Source of the DNA: Rhodoferax sp.
GTDB taxonomy: Bacteria > Pseudomonadota > Gammaproteobacteria > Burkholderiales > Burkholderiaceae_C
NCBI GenBank assembly: GCA_024236015.1
Contig: JACKLK010000001.1
Span: 806,001 to 870,000 of the forward strand
Direction of reading: 5' to 3'
DNA: 64,000 nucleotides
Shown: in pieces, positions 40,165 to 49,300 of the stretch
Layout: each line of letters starts with the position of its first letter
Position numbering within the stretch: the first letter of the stretch is position 1
Translations under genes and position numbers: made by a program
The notes under the pieces: model-generated
The model's input: the letters and a program-made list of their open reading frames with translations, nothing else
Databases searched by the model: none
What the model was told of the DNA's origin: nothing

Positions 40165-41077
40165 GGCCAGCTGCCGCCTGCGTGCGGGCCAATACCCGGG
40201 GCTGCGGCACGGCTGGCTCGCCGGGCTGGTGCTTCTGTTGCTGGGCCTGTCCTTCCTGGGCACGGCGGCCGGCGCCACGACGATCACCGACGACCGGGGG
40301 CATCGCGTGAGCCTGGACGGTGTGCCGGCGCGCATCGTCAGCGTCTATCCGTCGTTGACCGAGATGGTGTGCCAGCTCGGGCATTGCGATCGCCTGGTCG
40401 GTGTCGATCGTTATTCCAATTTTCCGCCGCCGGTGCGCGCCTTGCCGCGGGTCGGCGGCGGGCTCGATCCCAGCGTCGAGGCCATCGTGGCGCTGCGCCC
40501 CGACCTCGTGCTGCTGGCAACCTCGTCGCCGGTGGCCGCAAGGCTGGAGTCGCTGGGCCTGGTGGTGCTGGCGCTCGAACCCAAGCAATATGCCGACGTG
40601 CGCCGGGTGCTGGAGATCATGGGCCAGGTGCTCGACGCCCGCGCGCAGGCGCGCCGCTTGTGGGCCGACATCGACGCGGGCGTGGATGCGGCGGCACGGT
40701 CCTTGCCGCCGTCGGTGCGCGGTGCACGCGTGTATTTCGAGGTCAACGCCGCGCCGTATGCGGCGGGGGAGTCGTCGTTCATCGGCGAGACGCTGCAGCG
40801 CCTGGGCCTGCGCAACATCGTCCCGCGGGAACTGGGACCGTTTCCGCGCATCAGCCCGGAGTTCGTCGTGCGCGCCGACCCGGACCTGATCATGGTCGGT
40901 GACGCCGGCTTCGCCGGCATGGCCCAGCGCCCGGGTTGGACCCGCATGCGTGCCATCGAAAACAAGCGGGTCTGCGTGTTCGAGCCGGCCGTCGCCGACA
41001 TCCTGGTGCGCGCCGGCCCGCGCATTGCCGAGGCGGCGCAGGCCATCGCCCGCTGTGCGTCGGGCCACCTGCCATGA
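40157..41077 (+). CDS. btuF: Periplasmic cobalamin-binding protein BtuF
   Basis: A 306-residue class III periplasmic binding protein. A long signal sequence (about 1-38, hydrophobic core LAGLVLLLLGLSFLGTAAGA) precedes TTITDDRGHRVSLDGVPARIVSVYPSLTEMVCQLG, the first lobe of BtuF-type proteins. The second lobe has SFIGETLQRLGLRNIVP and DPDLIMVGDAGF. It captures cobalamin in the periplasm and docks on BtuCD. The ATG overlaps the upstream BtuF-like gene by 8 bp and its stop overlaps btuC by ATGA. Confidence 0.9.
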   Translation: MAEASCRLRAGQYPGLRHGWLAGLVLLLLGLSFLGTAAGATTITDDRGHRVSLDGVPARIVSVYPSLTEMVCQLGHCDRLVGVDRYSNFPPPVRALPRVGGGLDPSVEAIVALRPDLVLLATSSPVAARLESLGLVVLALEPKQYADVRRVLEIMGQVLDARAQARRLWADIDAGVDAAARSLPPSVRGARVYFEVNAAPYAAGESSFIGETLQRLGLRNIVPRELGPFPRISPEFVVRADPDLIMVGDAGFAGMAQRPGWTRMRAIENKRVCVFEPAVADILVRAGPRIAEAAQAIARCASGHLP

Positions 41078-42102
41078 TGGGCCAGGGTGACTCCGCGCTG
41101 GCCCGGGATGCGCGGCTGCCCGTGGTCGTGGCCGGAGCCTTGCTCGCCGGTTCGTGCGTGCTGCTGCTGCTGTCCGCGGCCATCGGCAGCACCGGCCTGG
41201 ACAGTCTGCTGTCGCTGCGTGATGACCCGGTGGCCTTGCAGATCATCCGTGACATCCGGGCCCCGCGCGCCTTGGGCGCCTGGCTGGCCGGCGCCTTGCT
41301 CGGCCTGGCGGGCGCGATCGCGCAGGGCCTGTTCCGCAATCCGCTGGCCGATCCGTATCTGCTGGGCAGCGCCTCGGGGGCTTCGCTCGGGGTCGCAGCC
41401 GCGCTGGTGGCCGTGGGCGGCACGCCGCACGCCGGCGACTGGTTGTCGCGCCTGGGCCTGACGGGGGCCGCGTTCATCGGCGCCACCGGCGCGGTGTTCC
41501 TGACCCTGATGCTGGCGCGTGGCGTGCACCAGACGATGCGCCTGCTGCTGGCCGGCGTCGTGGTCGGCGTGGTGCTCGGCGCGCTGGCCTCGCTGGTCAT
41601 GATGCTGCAGCCCGAGGTGATGCTGTCGCTGCAGGCCTTCATGCTGGGCAGTACCGCGCTGGTCGGCTGGTCGGCCTGCGCCGTGATGGTGCTGGTGTGG
41701 CTGGCCTGCATGCCGCTGGCCATGGCGCTGGGCCGGGTGCTCGACGGACTGTCGCTGGGCGAGGCGACGGCCGTCAGCCTGGGTCTGCCGCTGCCGCGGG
41801 TCCGCGTGGTGCTGGTGGCCACGCTGGCGCTGGCCACGGGCGCGGCGGTGGCGCAGACTGGCCTGATCGCCTTTGTCGGGCTGGCCGCGCCGCACCTGGT
41901 GCGCTCGATCGTGCGCACCACGCATCGGCGTTTCCTGCTGCTGGCCAGCCTGATGGGCGGTGTGTTGCTGCTGGCCGCCGACACGCTGGCGCGTTCGCTG
42001 ATCGCGCCGCAGGAACTGCCGGTCGGCGTGTTGACCGCGGTGCTGGGCGGGGGCTACCTGTTGTGGCTGATGCATCGGCGCGGTGGCGCGATGGGAGGCT
42101 AG
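41074..42102 (+). CDS. btuC: Vitamin B12 ABC transporter permease BtuC
   Basis: A 342-residue inner-membrane permease of the FecCD/BtuC family with about ten helices. DIRAPRALGAWLAGALLGLAGAIAQGLFRNPLADPYLLGSASGAS is the diagnostic N-terminal region; the cytoplasmic coupling loop with GEATAVSLGLPLPRVR contacts BtuD, and TGLIAFVGLAAPHLVR is conserved. It starts at ATG 41074 within the stop of btuF (an alternative ATG follows at 41077). Its last codons run close to the btuD start, consistent with one operon. Confidence 0.93.
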   Translation: MMGQGDSALARDARLPVVVAGALLAGSCVLLLLSAAIGSTGLDSLLSLRDDPVALQIIRDIRAPRALGAWLAGALLGLAGAIAQGLFRNPLADPYLLGSASGASLGVAAALVAVGGTPHAGDWLSRLGLTGAAFIGATGAVFLTLMLARGVHQTMRLLLAGVVVGVVLGALASLVMMLQPEVMLSLQAFMLGSTALVGWSACAVMVLVWLACMPLAMALGRVLDGLSLGEATAVSLGLPLPRVRVVLVATLALATGAAVAQTGLIAFVGLAAPHLVRSIVRTTHRRFLLLASLMGGVLLLAADTLARSLIAPQELPVGVLTAVLGGGYLLWLMHRRGGAMGG

Positions 42103-42106
42103 GCGC

Positions 42107-42892
42107 ATGTCCGGCCTGCCATCCTCGCCGTGGGCGCTGCAGGCGCGCGGCATCCAGGCGCAGCTGGGCCGCTCGCCGGTGCTGCACGGCATCGACATCG
42201 ATCTGCCGCGCGGCCGCTGGACCAGCGTTGTCGGGCCCAACGGGGCCGGCAAGTCGACGCTGCTCAAGGTGCTGGCACAGCTGATTCCCCATGCGGGCAC
42301 GGTCCGCCTGCTCGGCGACCCCCTGGCCGGCGTGCCGGCGCGTGAACGCGCGCGGCGCATGGCCTGGCTGGGGCAGAACGAATCGAGCGGCGACGACCTG
42401 CGGGTCTGGGACGTGGCCATGCTCGGCCGCCTGCCACACCAGGCCTGGCTGGCCGGCCCCAGCGCGGCCGATGTCGCGGCGGTGGAGCAGGCCTTGCGCG
42501 CCACCCAGGCCTGGGACTGGCGCGCGCGCACGCTCGGCCAGCTCTCGGGCGGCGAACGCCAGCGCGTGCTGCTGGCGCGTGCGCTGGCCGTGCAGGCCGA
42601 GGTGCTGCTGATGGACGAACCGCTGGCCAACCTGGATCCGCCGCACCAGTCCGACTGGTTGCGGGTGGTGCGCCAGCTGCTGGCGCAGGGCCGCACCGTG
42701 GTCAGCGTGTTGCACGAGATCTCGTTTGCGCTGCATGCCGACGAGATGCTGATCGTGGCGCAGGGGCGGGTGCTGCACCAGGGTGCCTGCGGCGACGCCG
42801 CCACGCACCGGATGCTCGAGCAGGTGTTCGACCACCGGATCGCCATCGTGCCGGTGGCCGGTCAGTGGGTCGCGCTGGCCCGCGACGACTGA
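42107..42892 (+). CDS. btuD: Vitamin B12 ABC transporter ATP-binding protein BtuD
   Basis: A 261-residue ABC ATPase of the FepC/BtuD type that powers cobalamin import with BtuC and BtuF. Walker A is GPNGAGKST (43-51), the signature is LSGGERQRV, Walker B is VLLMDEPLANLD and the switch His is in SVLHEIS. The ATG at 42107 has a GGGAGG site 8 nt upstream and lies 4 bp after the btuC stop; an in-frame ATG at 42083 inside btuC is less likely. cobQ follows after 32 bp. Confidence 0.92.
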   Translation: MSGLPSSPWALQARGIQAQLGRSPVLHGIDIDLPRGRWTSVVGPNGAGKSTLLKVLAQLIPHAGTVRLLGDPLAGVPARERARRMAWLGQNESSGDDLRVWDVAMLGRLPHQAWLAGPSAADVAAVEQALRATQAWDWRARTLGQLSGGERQRVLLARALAVQAEVLLMDEPLANLDPPHQSDWLRVVRQLLAQGRTVVSVLHEISFALHADEMLIVAQGRVLHQGACGDAATHRMLEQVFDHRIAIVPVAGQWVALARDD

Positions 42893-42924
42893 TCCGCAGG
42901 CGCGCGACACGGGAGTGGCCCTGC

Positions 42925-44463
42925 ATGCAGAACGACAGCGAAGATCCGGTTGTGTCGGTGTCTGACGGAGGCGCCAGTCGGCGCGCACGGGCCGTCATGG
43001 TGCTGGGCACCAGCAGCGGTGCCGGCAAGAGCTGGCTGGCCACGGCCTTGTGTCGCTGGTATGCGCGCCAGGGGCTGCGCGTGGCGCCGTTCAAGGCCCA
43101 GAACATGAGCAACAACGCCCGTGTGGTCGCCGCCGCCGGCGCGGGGGCTCCGGCCGGCGAGATCGGCAGCGCCCAGTATTTCCAGGCCCTGGCCGCGCGC
43201 GCGGTGCCCGACGTGCGCATGAACCCCTTGCTGCTCAAGCCCGAACGCGATACCCACAGCCAGGTCGTGCTGCTGGGGCGGGTCGACGCCGCGCTCGGCG
43301 CAACACCGTGGCGCGGCCGCAGTGTGCGGGTCTGGCCGGTGGTCACCGCGGCGCTCGATGCGTTGATGCGCGAGAACGACGTGGTGGTGATCGAAGGCGC
43401 CGGGTCGCCGGCCGAGATCAACCTGTCCGATGTCGACATCGTCAACATGCGGGTGGCCGAACATGCCACGGCAGCCTGCCTGCTGGTGACCGACATCGAT
43501 CGTGGCGGTGCCTTCGCACACCTGTACGGCACCTGGGCGCTGCTGCCGCCCACGCAGCGCGGTTTGCTGCGCGGCTTCGTGCTCAACAAGTTCCGCGGTG
43601 ATGCGGCGCTGCTCGATCCCGGCCCGCGGCTGTTGCAGCAACGCACCGGCGTGCCCACGGTGGCCACGCTGCCGATGTGGCGCGAGCACGGCCTGCCGGA
43701 GGAGGACGGGATCTTCGACGAGCGCGCGGTCGCGGCCGCGGGCGAGGTCCGGCTGCGCGTGGCGGTCGTGGCGTTTCCGCACATCAGCAACCTGGACGAG
43801 TTCGCGCCACTGCGCAACGTGCCGGGCCTGAGCCTGCATTGGGTGCGCACGCCCTCGCAGATCGATGGCTGGGGCGCGCGGGACTGGATCATCCTGCCGG
43901 GCTCCAAGTCCACCAGTGCCGACCTGGCGTGGTTGCGCCGCCAGGGGCTGGACCGGGCTGTCGCCGCGCATGCGCAGCGGGGCGCCCCGGTGCTGGGCAT
44001 CTGCGCCGGCCTGCAGATGCTGGGCGAGGCCATGATCGATCCGCACGGCATCGACGGCAATGGGCCCGGGCTGGGACTGTTGCCGCTGGTCACGACGTTT
44101 GCACAGGACAAGACGGTGGTGGTGCAGACCCGGGCGAGCTTCGGCACCGTGCGGGGTGTCTGGCAGCCCCTGTCGGGGCTGGAGGTCCGGGGCTACGAGA
44201 TCCACCATGGACGCAGCGCCGAGCACCCGGCCATGGCCGCCGCCGGCCGCCATGGCCACCCGGTGATGGGGTCCGGCCTGGCCTGGCAGGACGACGCCGG
44301 CAACGTGCTGGGCGTGTACCTGCACGGCCTGTTCGAAGACGGTGCCGTGATGCAGGCCTTGTTCGGCGTGCACACGCCGACGCTGGACGCCGTGTTCGAC
44401 GGCCTGGCCGACCATGCCGAGCGGCATTTCGACGCCGGCGTGCTGGCTTCGCTGGTGCACTGA
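42925..44463 (+). CDS. cobQ: Cobyric acid synthase
   Basis: CobQ (512 residues) amidates four side chains of adenosylcobyrinic acid a,c-diamide using glutamine and ATP. The N-terminal dethiobiotin-synthetase-like ATPase domain starts AVMVLGTSSGAGKSWLATALCR and has KAQNMSNNARVV; the C-terminal class I glutaminase-like domain has C360 in GICAGLQML and H467 in YLHGLFEDG. It is the only cobalamin synthesis gene here, placed with the importer, which fits remodelling or salvage of imported corrinoids. It converges on the diguanylate cyclase gene. Confidence 0.95.
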   Translation: MQNDSEDPVVSVSDGGASRRARAVMVLGTSSGAGKSWLATALCRWYARQGLRVAPFKAQNMSNNARVVAAAGAGAPAGEIGSAQYFQALAARAVPDVRMNPLLLKPERDTHSQVVLLGRVDAALGATPWRGRSVRVWPVVTAALDALMRENDVVVIEGAGSPAEINLSDVDIVNMRVAEHATAACLLVTDIDRGGAFAHLYGTWALLPPTQRGLLRGFVLNKFRGDAALLDPGPRLLQQRTGVPTVATLPMWREHGLPEEDGIFDERAVAAAGEVRLRVAVVAFPHISNLDEFAPLRNVPGLSLHWVRTPSQIDGWGARDWIILPGSKSTSADLAWLRRQGLDRAVAAHAQRGAPVLGICAGLQMLGEAMIDPHGIDGNGPGLGLLPLVTTFAQDKTVVVQTRASFGTVRGVWQPLSGLEVRGYEIHHGRSAEHPAMAAAGRHGHPVMGSGLAWQDDAGNVLGVYLHGLFEDGAVMQALFGVHTPTLDAVFDGLADHAERHFDAGVLASLVH

Positions 44464-44496
44464 CGGCCCGGGCGGCCCGCGGCCACGGCCGTTCAG
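44460..44496. terminator. Hairpin embedding both stop codons (cobQ/diguanylate cyclase)
   Basis: CTGACGGCC (44460-44468) pairs with GGCCGTTCAG (44487-44496), 9 bp with one bulged T. The cobQ TGA lies in the left arm and the complement of the opposing TGA lies in the right arm. No T tract. It is the third junction of this type in the window. Confidence 0.45.
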
Positions 44497-45647
44497 CCGA
44501 GAACGACCTGGTCGCGGCCTTGTTCCTTGGCCTTGTACATCGCCCGGTCGGCGCGGGCCATCAGGCTGTCGACCGAATCGGTGTCGGGCAGGTTGGTGGC
44601 CACGCCGATGCTGACCGTGAACTGCCCGGGGCTGTCGAGTTCGCGCACCTTGGCGCGGATGCGCTCGGCGACGACCCGCGCCACCTCGGTCGGAGTCTCC
44701 GGCAGCAGCACGACGAACTCCTCGCCCCCCAGCCGACCGATCACGTCGGCGCGCCGCAGCAAGGTGGAGACGCCTGAGACGAACTGGACCAGCACGCGGT
44801 CGCCCGCCTGGTGGCCGAAGCTGTCGTTGATGACCTTGAAATGGTCGATGTCGATCAGCAGGATCGACATCGACCGGCCATGGCGGCGGCAACGCTCGAG
44901 CTCCTGCTGGCAGGCCACGGTCAGGTTGCGCCGCGTCAGCGCGTTGGTCAACGAGTCGTGCGAGGCCAGGTGCTCGAATTCGGCGCGCACCCGGTCGGTG
45001 GCCATCAGCACCAGGCTGATCGCGCTGAGCAGCATCAGGAAGGGGTAACTGATCATGTAGATCAGGTTCTGCGGCGTCGTGTCCAGGATGCCGGTGCCGG
45101 TGGGAAACAGCCAGGCCGTGGCAAAACGCAGCACCTGGCTGAGCAGTGCGCAGACCAGGATGAGCACGGCAAAGCGGTAGGCGAAGCTGCGACCGCCGTG
45201 GCGCAGGATCAGCCAGGCATGGGCGGAAAACAGCGCCGACATCACGATGATGGAGATCATCAGGCGCGGCATGTAGAGCGGATTCACCACCGTGAACCAG
45301 CCCGAGACCAGCGTCAGTGCGCAGATCATCGCGTAGCGGGGCCAGAAACGCGTCTTGCGCTCGAAAAACTTCTCGGTGCCGAAGAACTGCAGGTAGACCC
45401 CGGTGAAGATCAGCAGGTTGGCCAGCATGATCGACACCACGTCGGGCGTCAGGCCGCGCGTGGCCGCGGTGAGCCCGGCGGCGAACAGCACCGCGGTACC
45501 AGCCGTCCAGTAACGCAGGCCCTTGACCGATGGCGGGTAGTTGCGCTGCAGAAAATACAGCACGACAGCCATCAAGCCGCCCATGACACCGGTCAGCAGG
45601 ACGATCGTGCGCGGATCCACGAATGGAACGGGAGAGCCTGTACCCAT
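44493..45647 (-). CDS. Membrane-bound diguanylate cyclase (GGDEF)
   Basis: A 384-residue protein with about six to seven N-terminal membrane helices (residues 15-215) and a cytoplasmic GGDEF domain. The active-site motif is GGEEF at 307-311, and the RxxD product-inhibition site R298-R-A-D301 is intact, so it probably makes c-di-GMP under feedback control. The membrane part lacks a recognised sensor name. The start region is MGTGSPVPFVDP. It is followed on the same strand, in reverse genomic order, by no partner; cobQ converges on it. Confidence 0.92.
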   Translation of the reverse strand: MGTGSPVPFVDPRTIVLLTGVMGGLMAVVLYFLQRNYPPSVKGLRYWTAGTAVLFAAGLTAATRGLTPDVVSIMLANLLIFTGVYLQFFGTEKFFERKTRFWPRYAMICALTLVSGWFTVVNPLYMPRLMISIIVMSALFSAHAWLILRHGGRSFAYRFAVLILVCALLSQVLRFATAWLFPTGTGILDTTPQNLIYMISYPFLMLLSAISLVLMATDRVRAEFEHLASHDSLTNALTRRNLTVACQQELERCRRHGRSMSILLIDIDHFKVINDSFGHQAGDRVLVQFVSGVSTLLRRADVIGRLGGEEFVVLLPETPTEVARVVAERIRAKVRELDSPGQFTVSIGVATNLPDTDSVDSLMARADRAMYKAKEQGRDQVVLG

Positions 45648-45682
45648 GCAACGATTATGCCGGGCCGCGCATCACGATCCCA

Positions 45683-46357
45683 TCACACATGCGGGTGAGG
45701 GCGCCGCCGCGTGGGCCGTGCCGGTTCGGCGCTGGCGGCGGGGTAATCGCAATAGGGGCGGACCGCGCAACGGTCGCAATGCGGCTGGCGGGCCGTGCAG
45801 ACATAGCGGCCGTGCAGGATCAGCCAGTGGTGCGCGTTGACCAGGTATGGCGCGGGCACGCGCCGCAGCAAGGCACGCTCGACCTCCAGCGGCGTCTTGC
45901 CTGGCGCCAGCCCGGTTCGATTGCCCAGGCGCAGCAGGTGGGTGTCGACCGCGATCGTCGGTTCGCCGTAGGCCGAGTTCAGGATCACGTTGGCCGTCTT
46001 TCGCCCGACACCGGGCAAGGCCTCGAGTTGTTCGCGCGCCCGCGGCACCTGGCCGCCATGGCGCTCGACCAGCATGGTGCAGGTCTGCAGCAGGTGGCGT
46101 GCCTTGCTGCGGTACAGGCCGATGGTGCGGATATGCTGCTCCAGCCCCGGCAGGCCCAGGCGCAGCATCTTCTGCGGTGTGTCGGCGACCAGGAACAGGC
46201 TGCGCGTGGCCTTGTTGACACTCTTGTCGGTGGCCTGCGCACTGAGCAGGACCGCCACCAGCAGCTCGAAAACGCTGGTGTATTCGAGTTCGGTGACCGG
46301 CATCGGATTGGCGGCCTGCAAGGTGCGGAAAAAGCCTTCGATCGCGGCTGCTTGCAT
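45683..46357 (-). CDS. nth: Endonuclease III
   Basis: A 224-residue DNA glycosylase/AP lyase that removes oxidised pyrimidines. The helix-hairpin-helix LPGVGRKTA carries the catalytic K120, D138 lies in AVDTH, and the [4Fe-4S] cluster ligands are C187-x6-C194-x2-C197-x5-C203. The basic Pro/Arg tail after residue 206 is an extension. It lies between the NAD-GDH gene (41 bp upstream in the direction of transcription) and the diguanylate cyclase gene (35 bp downstream), all on the minus strand. Confidence 0.96.
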   Translation of the reverse strand: MQAAAIEGFFRTLQAANPMPVTELEYTSVFELLVAVLLSAQATDKSVNKATRSLFLVADTPQKMLRLGLPGLEQHIRTIGLYRSKARHLLQTCTMLVERHGGQVPRAREQLEALPGVGRKTANVILNSAYGEPTIAVDTHLLRLGNRTGLAPGKTPLEVERALLRRVPAPYLVNAHHWLILHGRYVCTARQPHCDRCAVRPYCDYPAASAEPARPTRRRPHPHV

Positions 46358-46397
46358 GGTGGATGGCGGTGCGGTGTGGTGGCGCTGCGGGGCCGGG

Positions 46398-49300
46398 TCA
46401 GGCCAGCTGGCGCAGTTCGCGCAGGGCCACGGATACCGGGGCCAGGTCGGCGGCCTGGGTCGAGACCAGGGTCAGCAACTGGTTGATCCGCCGGATCGCG
46501 GCCGCGTGGCGCTGGCGCCATTGCGCGAGGTCTTCGTTGCGCGACAACAGGCCGAGCGTGATCTGGCTGGCAATGGAATAGACGTCGTCGCGTGCGCTGC
46601 CGCGTGCCTGGGTCTGCCACAGTGTCTCGGTCGGCAGCCGGGCGATCTCGGTGCGCCAGCCCGTGAGGCCGAGTTCGGCATCGACGTTGAAATAGGTGCG
46701 CGCAGCGACTTCGAGGGTCGAATCCGCACTCTGGGCCAGGTTGACCAGGTCCAGCGCCGGGAAGATGTATTCGAGTGCGCTGAGGTCCTGGGCCAGGGCC
46801 GGCTCGACGCCGGCTTCGCACAAGGCGTCCGATGCGGCCTTCCAGCCGGCGCGTCCGGTTTCGGGCAGCCAGTCCTGCAGCTGTGCGCGCATCGTCGCTG
46901 CGCCGGGCTGGTAGCGGCTGATCAGGCTGGGCAGGTCGGTGTTGTCCGAGCGTGCGCGCATCATCCAGCGCGACGCGCGTTGCGCGATCGCCGTCAGCTT
47001 GCTGAGCAGGTCGAGTTGCAGCTGGGCCGGGACCTTGTAGTCCAGCGCATCGATCTGGTCCCACAGCCGCTCGAGGTCGAACACCTCGCGCGCCAGCGTG
47101 AACGCGCGGATCACGTCGGCCGCCGTGGCCACCGATTCGGCGGCGAGGAAGTTGACGAAGGTCGCGCCGGTGCGATTGACCACGGTGTTGGTGATGTAGG
47201 TTGCGATGATCTCGCGCTTGAGCGGATGGCTGTCGACCGCGGCGGGGAAACGCTCGCTCAATACCTTGGGGAAATACGCCTGCAGCGAACGGTTGAAGTA
47301 GGGGTCGTCGGGCAGGTTGCTGGCCAGCAGTTCGTCGAACACCGACATCTTCGCGTAGGCCAGCACCACCGCGCCCTCGGGCGCGCTCAGGCCCTGCTTG
47401 CGCGCGCGGCGCTGCGCGATTTCCTGGTCGCTGGGCAGGTATTCGATGACCCGGTTCAGCCGGCCGGCGCCTTCGAGCCATTGCATCAGGCGCTGCTGCC
47501 CATCGAGCAGGTACAGCGGCCGGTGCGCGGCGATGTCCAGGGCCTGGGTCTGGTAGTAGTTGTCGTGCAGCACCAGCTGGGCGACTTCGTCGGTCATCGA
47601 CGCGAGCAGTTCGTTGCGCTGCTTGAGCGTGAGGTCGCCGGACTCGACGATCTGGCCCAGCAGCACCTTGATGTTGACCTCGTGGTCGGAGCAGTCGACG
47701 CCGGCCGAATTGTCGATCGCGTCGGTGTAGATGCGCCCGCCGGCCTGCGCGAACTCGATCCGGCCGCGTTGCGTGGCGCCCAGGTTGCCGCCCTCGGCAA
47801 ACACCTTGCAGCGCAGTTCGCGCCCGTCGACCCGGAACGCGTCGCTGGCCTTGTCGCCGGCCTGGGCATGGGTCTCGTGGCTCGCCTTCACATAGGTGCC
47901 GATGCCGCCGTTGTACAGCAGGTCGACCGGGGCGAGCAGGATGGCGCGCAGCAGGTCGTTGGGCGCCATCTCGGTGGCGTCGGTGCCCAGGACCGCACGC
48001 GCCTGCTCGCTGAGCTTGATCGACTTGGCCGTGCGCGGGAACACGCCGCCGCCCTCGGAGATCAGGCTGCGGTCGTAGTCGTCCCAGCTCGAGCGCGGCA
48101 GGTCGAACAGGCGCTTGCGCTCCTGCCAGGAACGCTCGGCGTCCGGATCGGGGTCGATGAAGACATGGCGGTGGTCGAACGCCAGCTGCAGGCGGATCTT
48201 GCGCGACAGCAGCATGCCGTTGCCGAACACGTCGCCGGACATGTCGCCGATGCCGGCCACGGTGAATTCGGTGGTCTGCGTGTTCACGCCCATGGAGCGG
48301 AAATGGCGCTTGACCGACTCCCAGGCGCCGCGCGCGGTGATGCCCATCTTCTTGTGGTCATAACCGACCGAGCCGCCGGAGGCGAACGCGTCGCCGAGCC
48401 AGAATCCGTATTCCTGCGACACGGCATTGGCGATGTCCGAGAACGTGGCCGTGCCCTTGTCGGCGGCCACGACCAGGTAGGGGTCGTCCTCGTCGTGGCG
48501 CACCACGTCGGCTGGCGGCACGAGTTCGCCCTTGACGACGTTGTCGGTGATGTCGAGCAGGCCCGACAGGAACATGCGGTAGCAGGCGATACCCTCGGCC
48601 ATCAGGGCTTCGCGGTCACCGGCCGCCGGCGGCTTCTTGAGCACGAAGCCGCCCTTGGATCCGACCGGCACGATGACGGTGTTCTTGACCTGCTGCGCCT
48701 TGACCAGGCCCAGGATCTCGGTGCGGAAGTCCTCGCGCCGGTCGGACCAGCGCAGCCCGCCGCGCGCGACCTTGCCGCCGCGCAGGTGCACGCCTTCGAC
48801 CCGGGGCGAATAGACCCAGATCTCGAACGCCGGCTTGGGTTCGGGCACGCCGGGCAACTTGCGTGGCTTGAGCTTGAACGACAGGTAGGGCTTGTGCGCC
48901 CCCGAGGGCAGGCGTTGCCAGGCGTTGGTGCGGGCGGTGGCGCGGATGCTCGCATAGAACTGGCGCAGGATGCGGTCGTCGTCCAGGCTCTGGACCGACG
49001 ACAGGATGTCCTCCAGCTTGGTGCGCAGGTCGGCCCGCATCTGGTCGCGGTCGCCCACCAGCTGCGGATCGAAGCGGGTCTGGAACAAGGCCATGATGTC
49101 CTGCGCGATCGTCGCGTTGCGGATCAGCGCGTCTTCGATGTAGCTCTGGCTGAAGGCGAAGCCCAGTTGCTTGAAATACCGGGTGTAGGCGCGCAGCACG
49201 CTGATCTGGCGCGCGTCCAGTTCGCTGACCAGCACCAGCTTGTTCAGGCTGTCGCTTTCCACCTCGCCGCGCCAGACCTGCACGAACAGCGATTCGAAAC

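Noticed and set aside
40411..42846. An 811-codon minus-strand frame opposite btuF, btuC and btuD
   Set aside because: Antisense shadow. The plus strand has a complete ABC importer with correct motifs and coupled starts.
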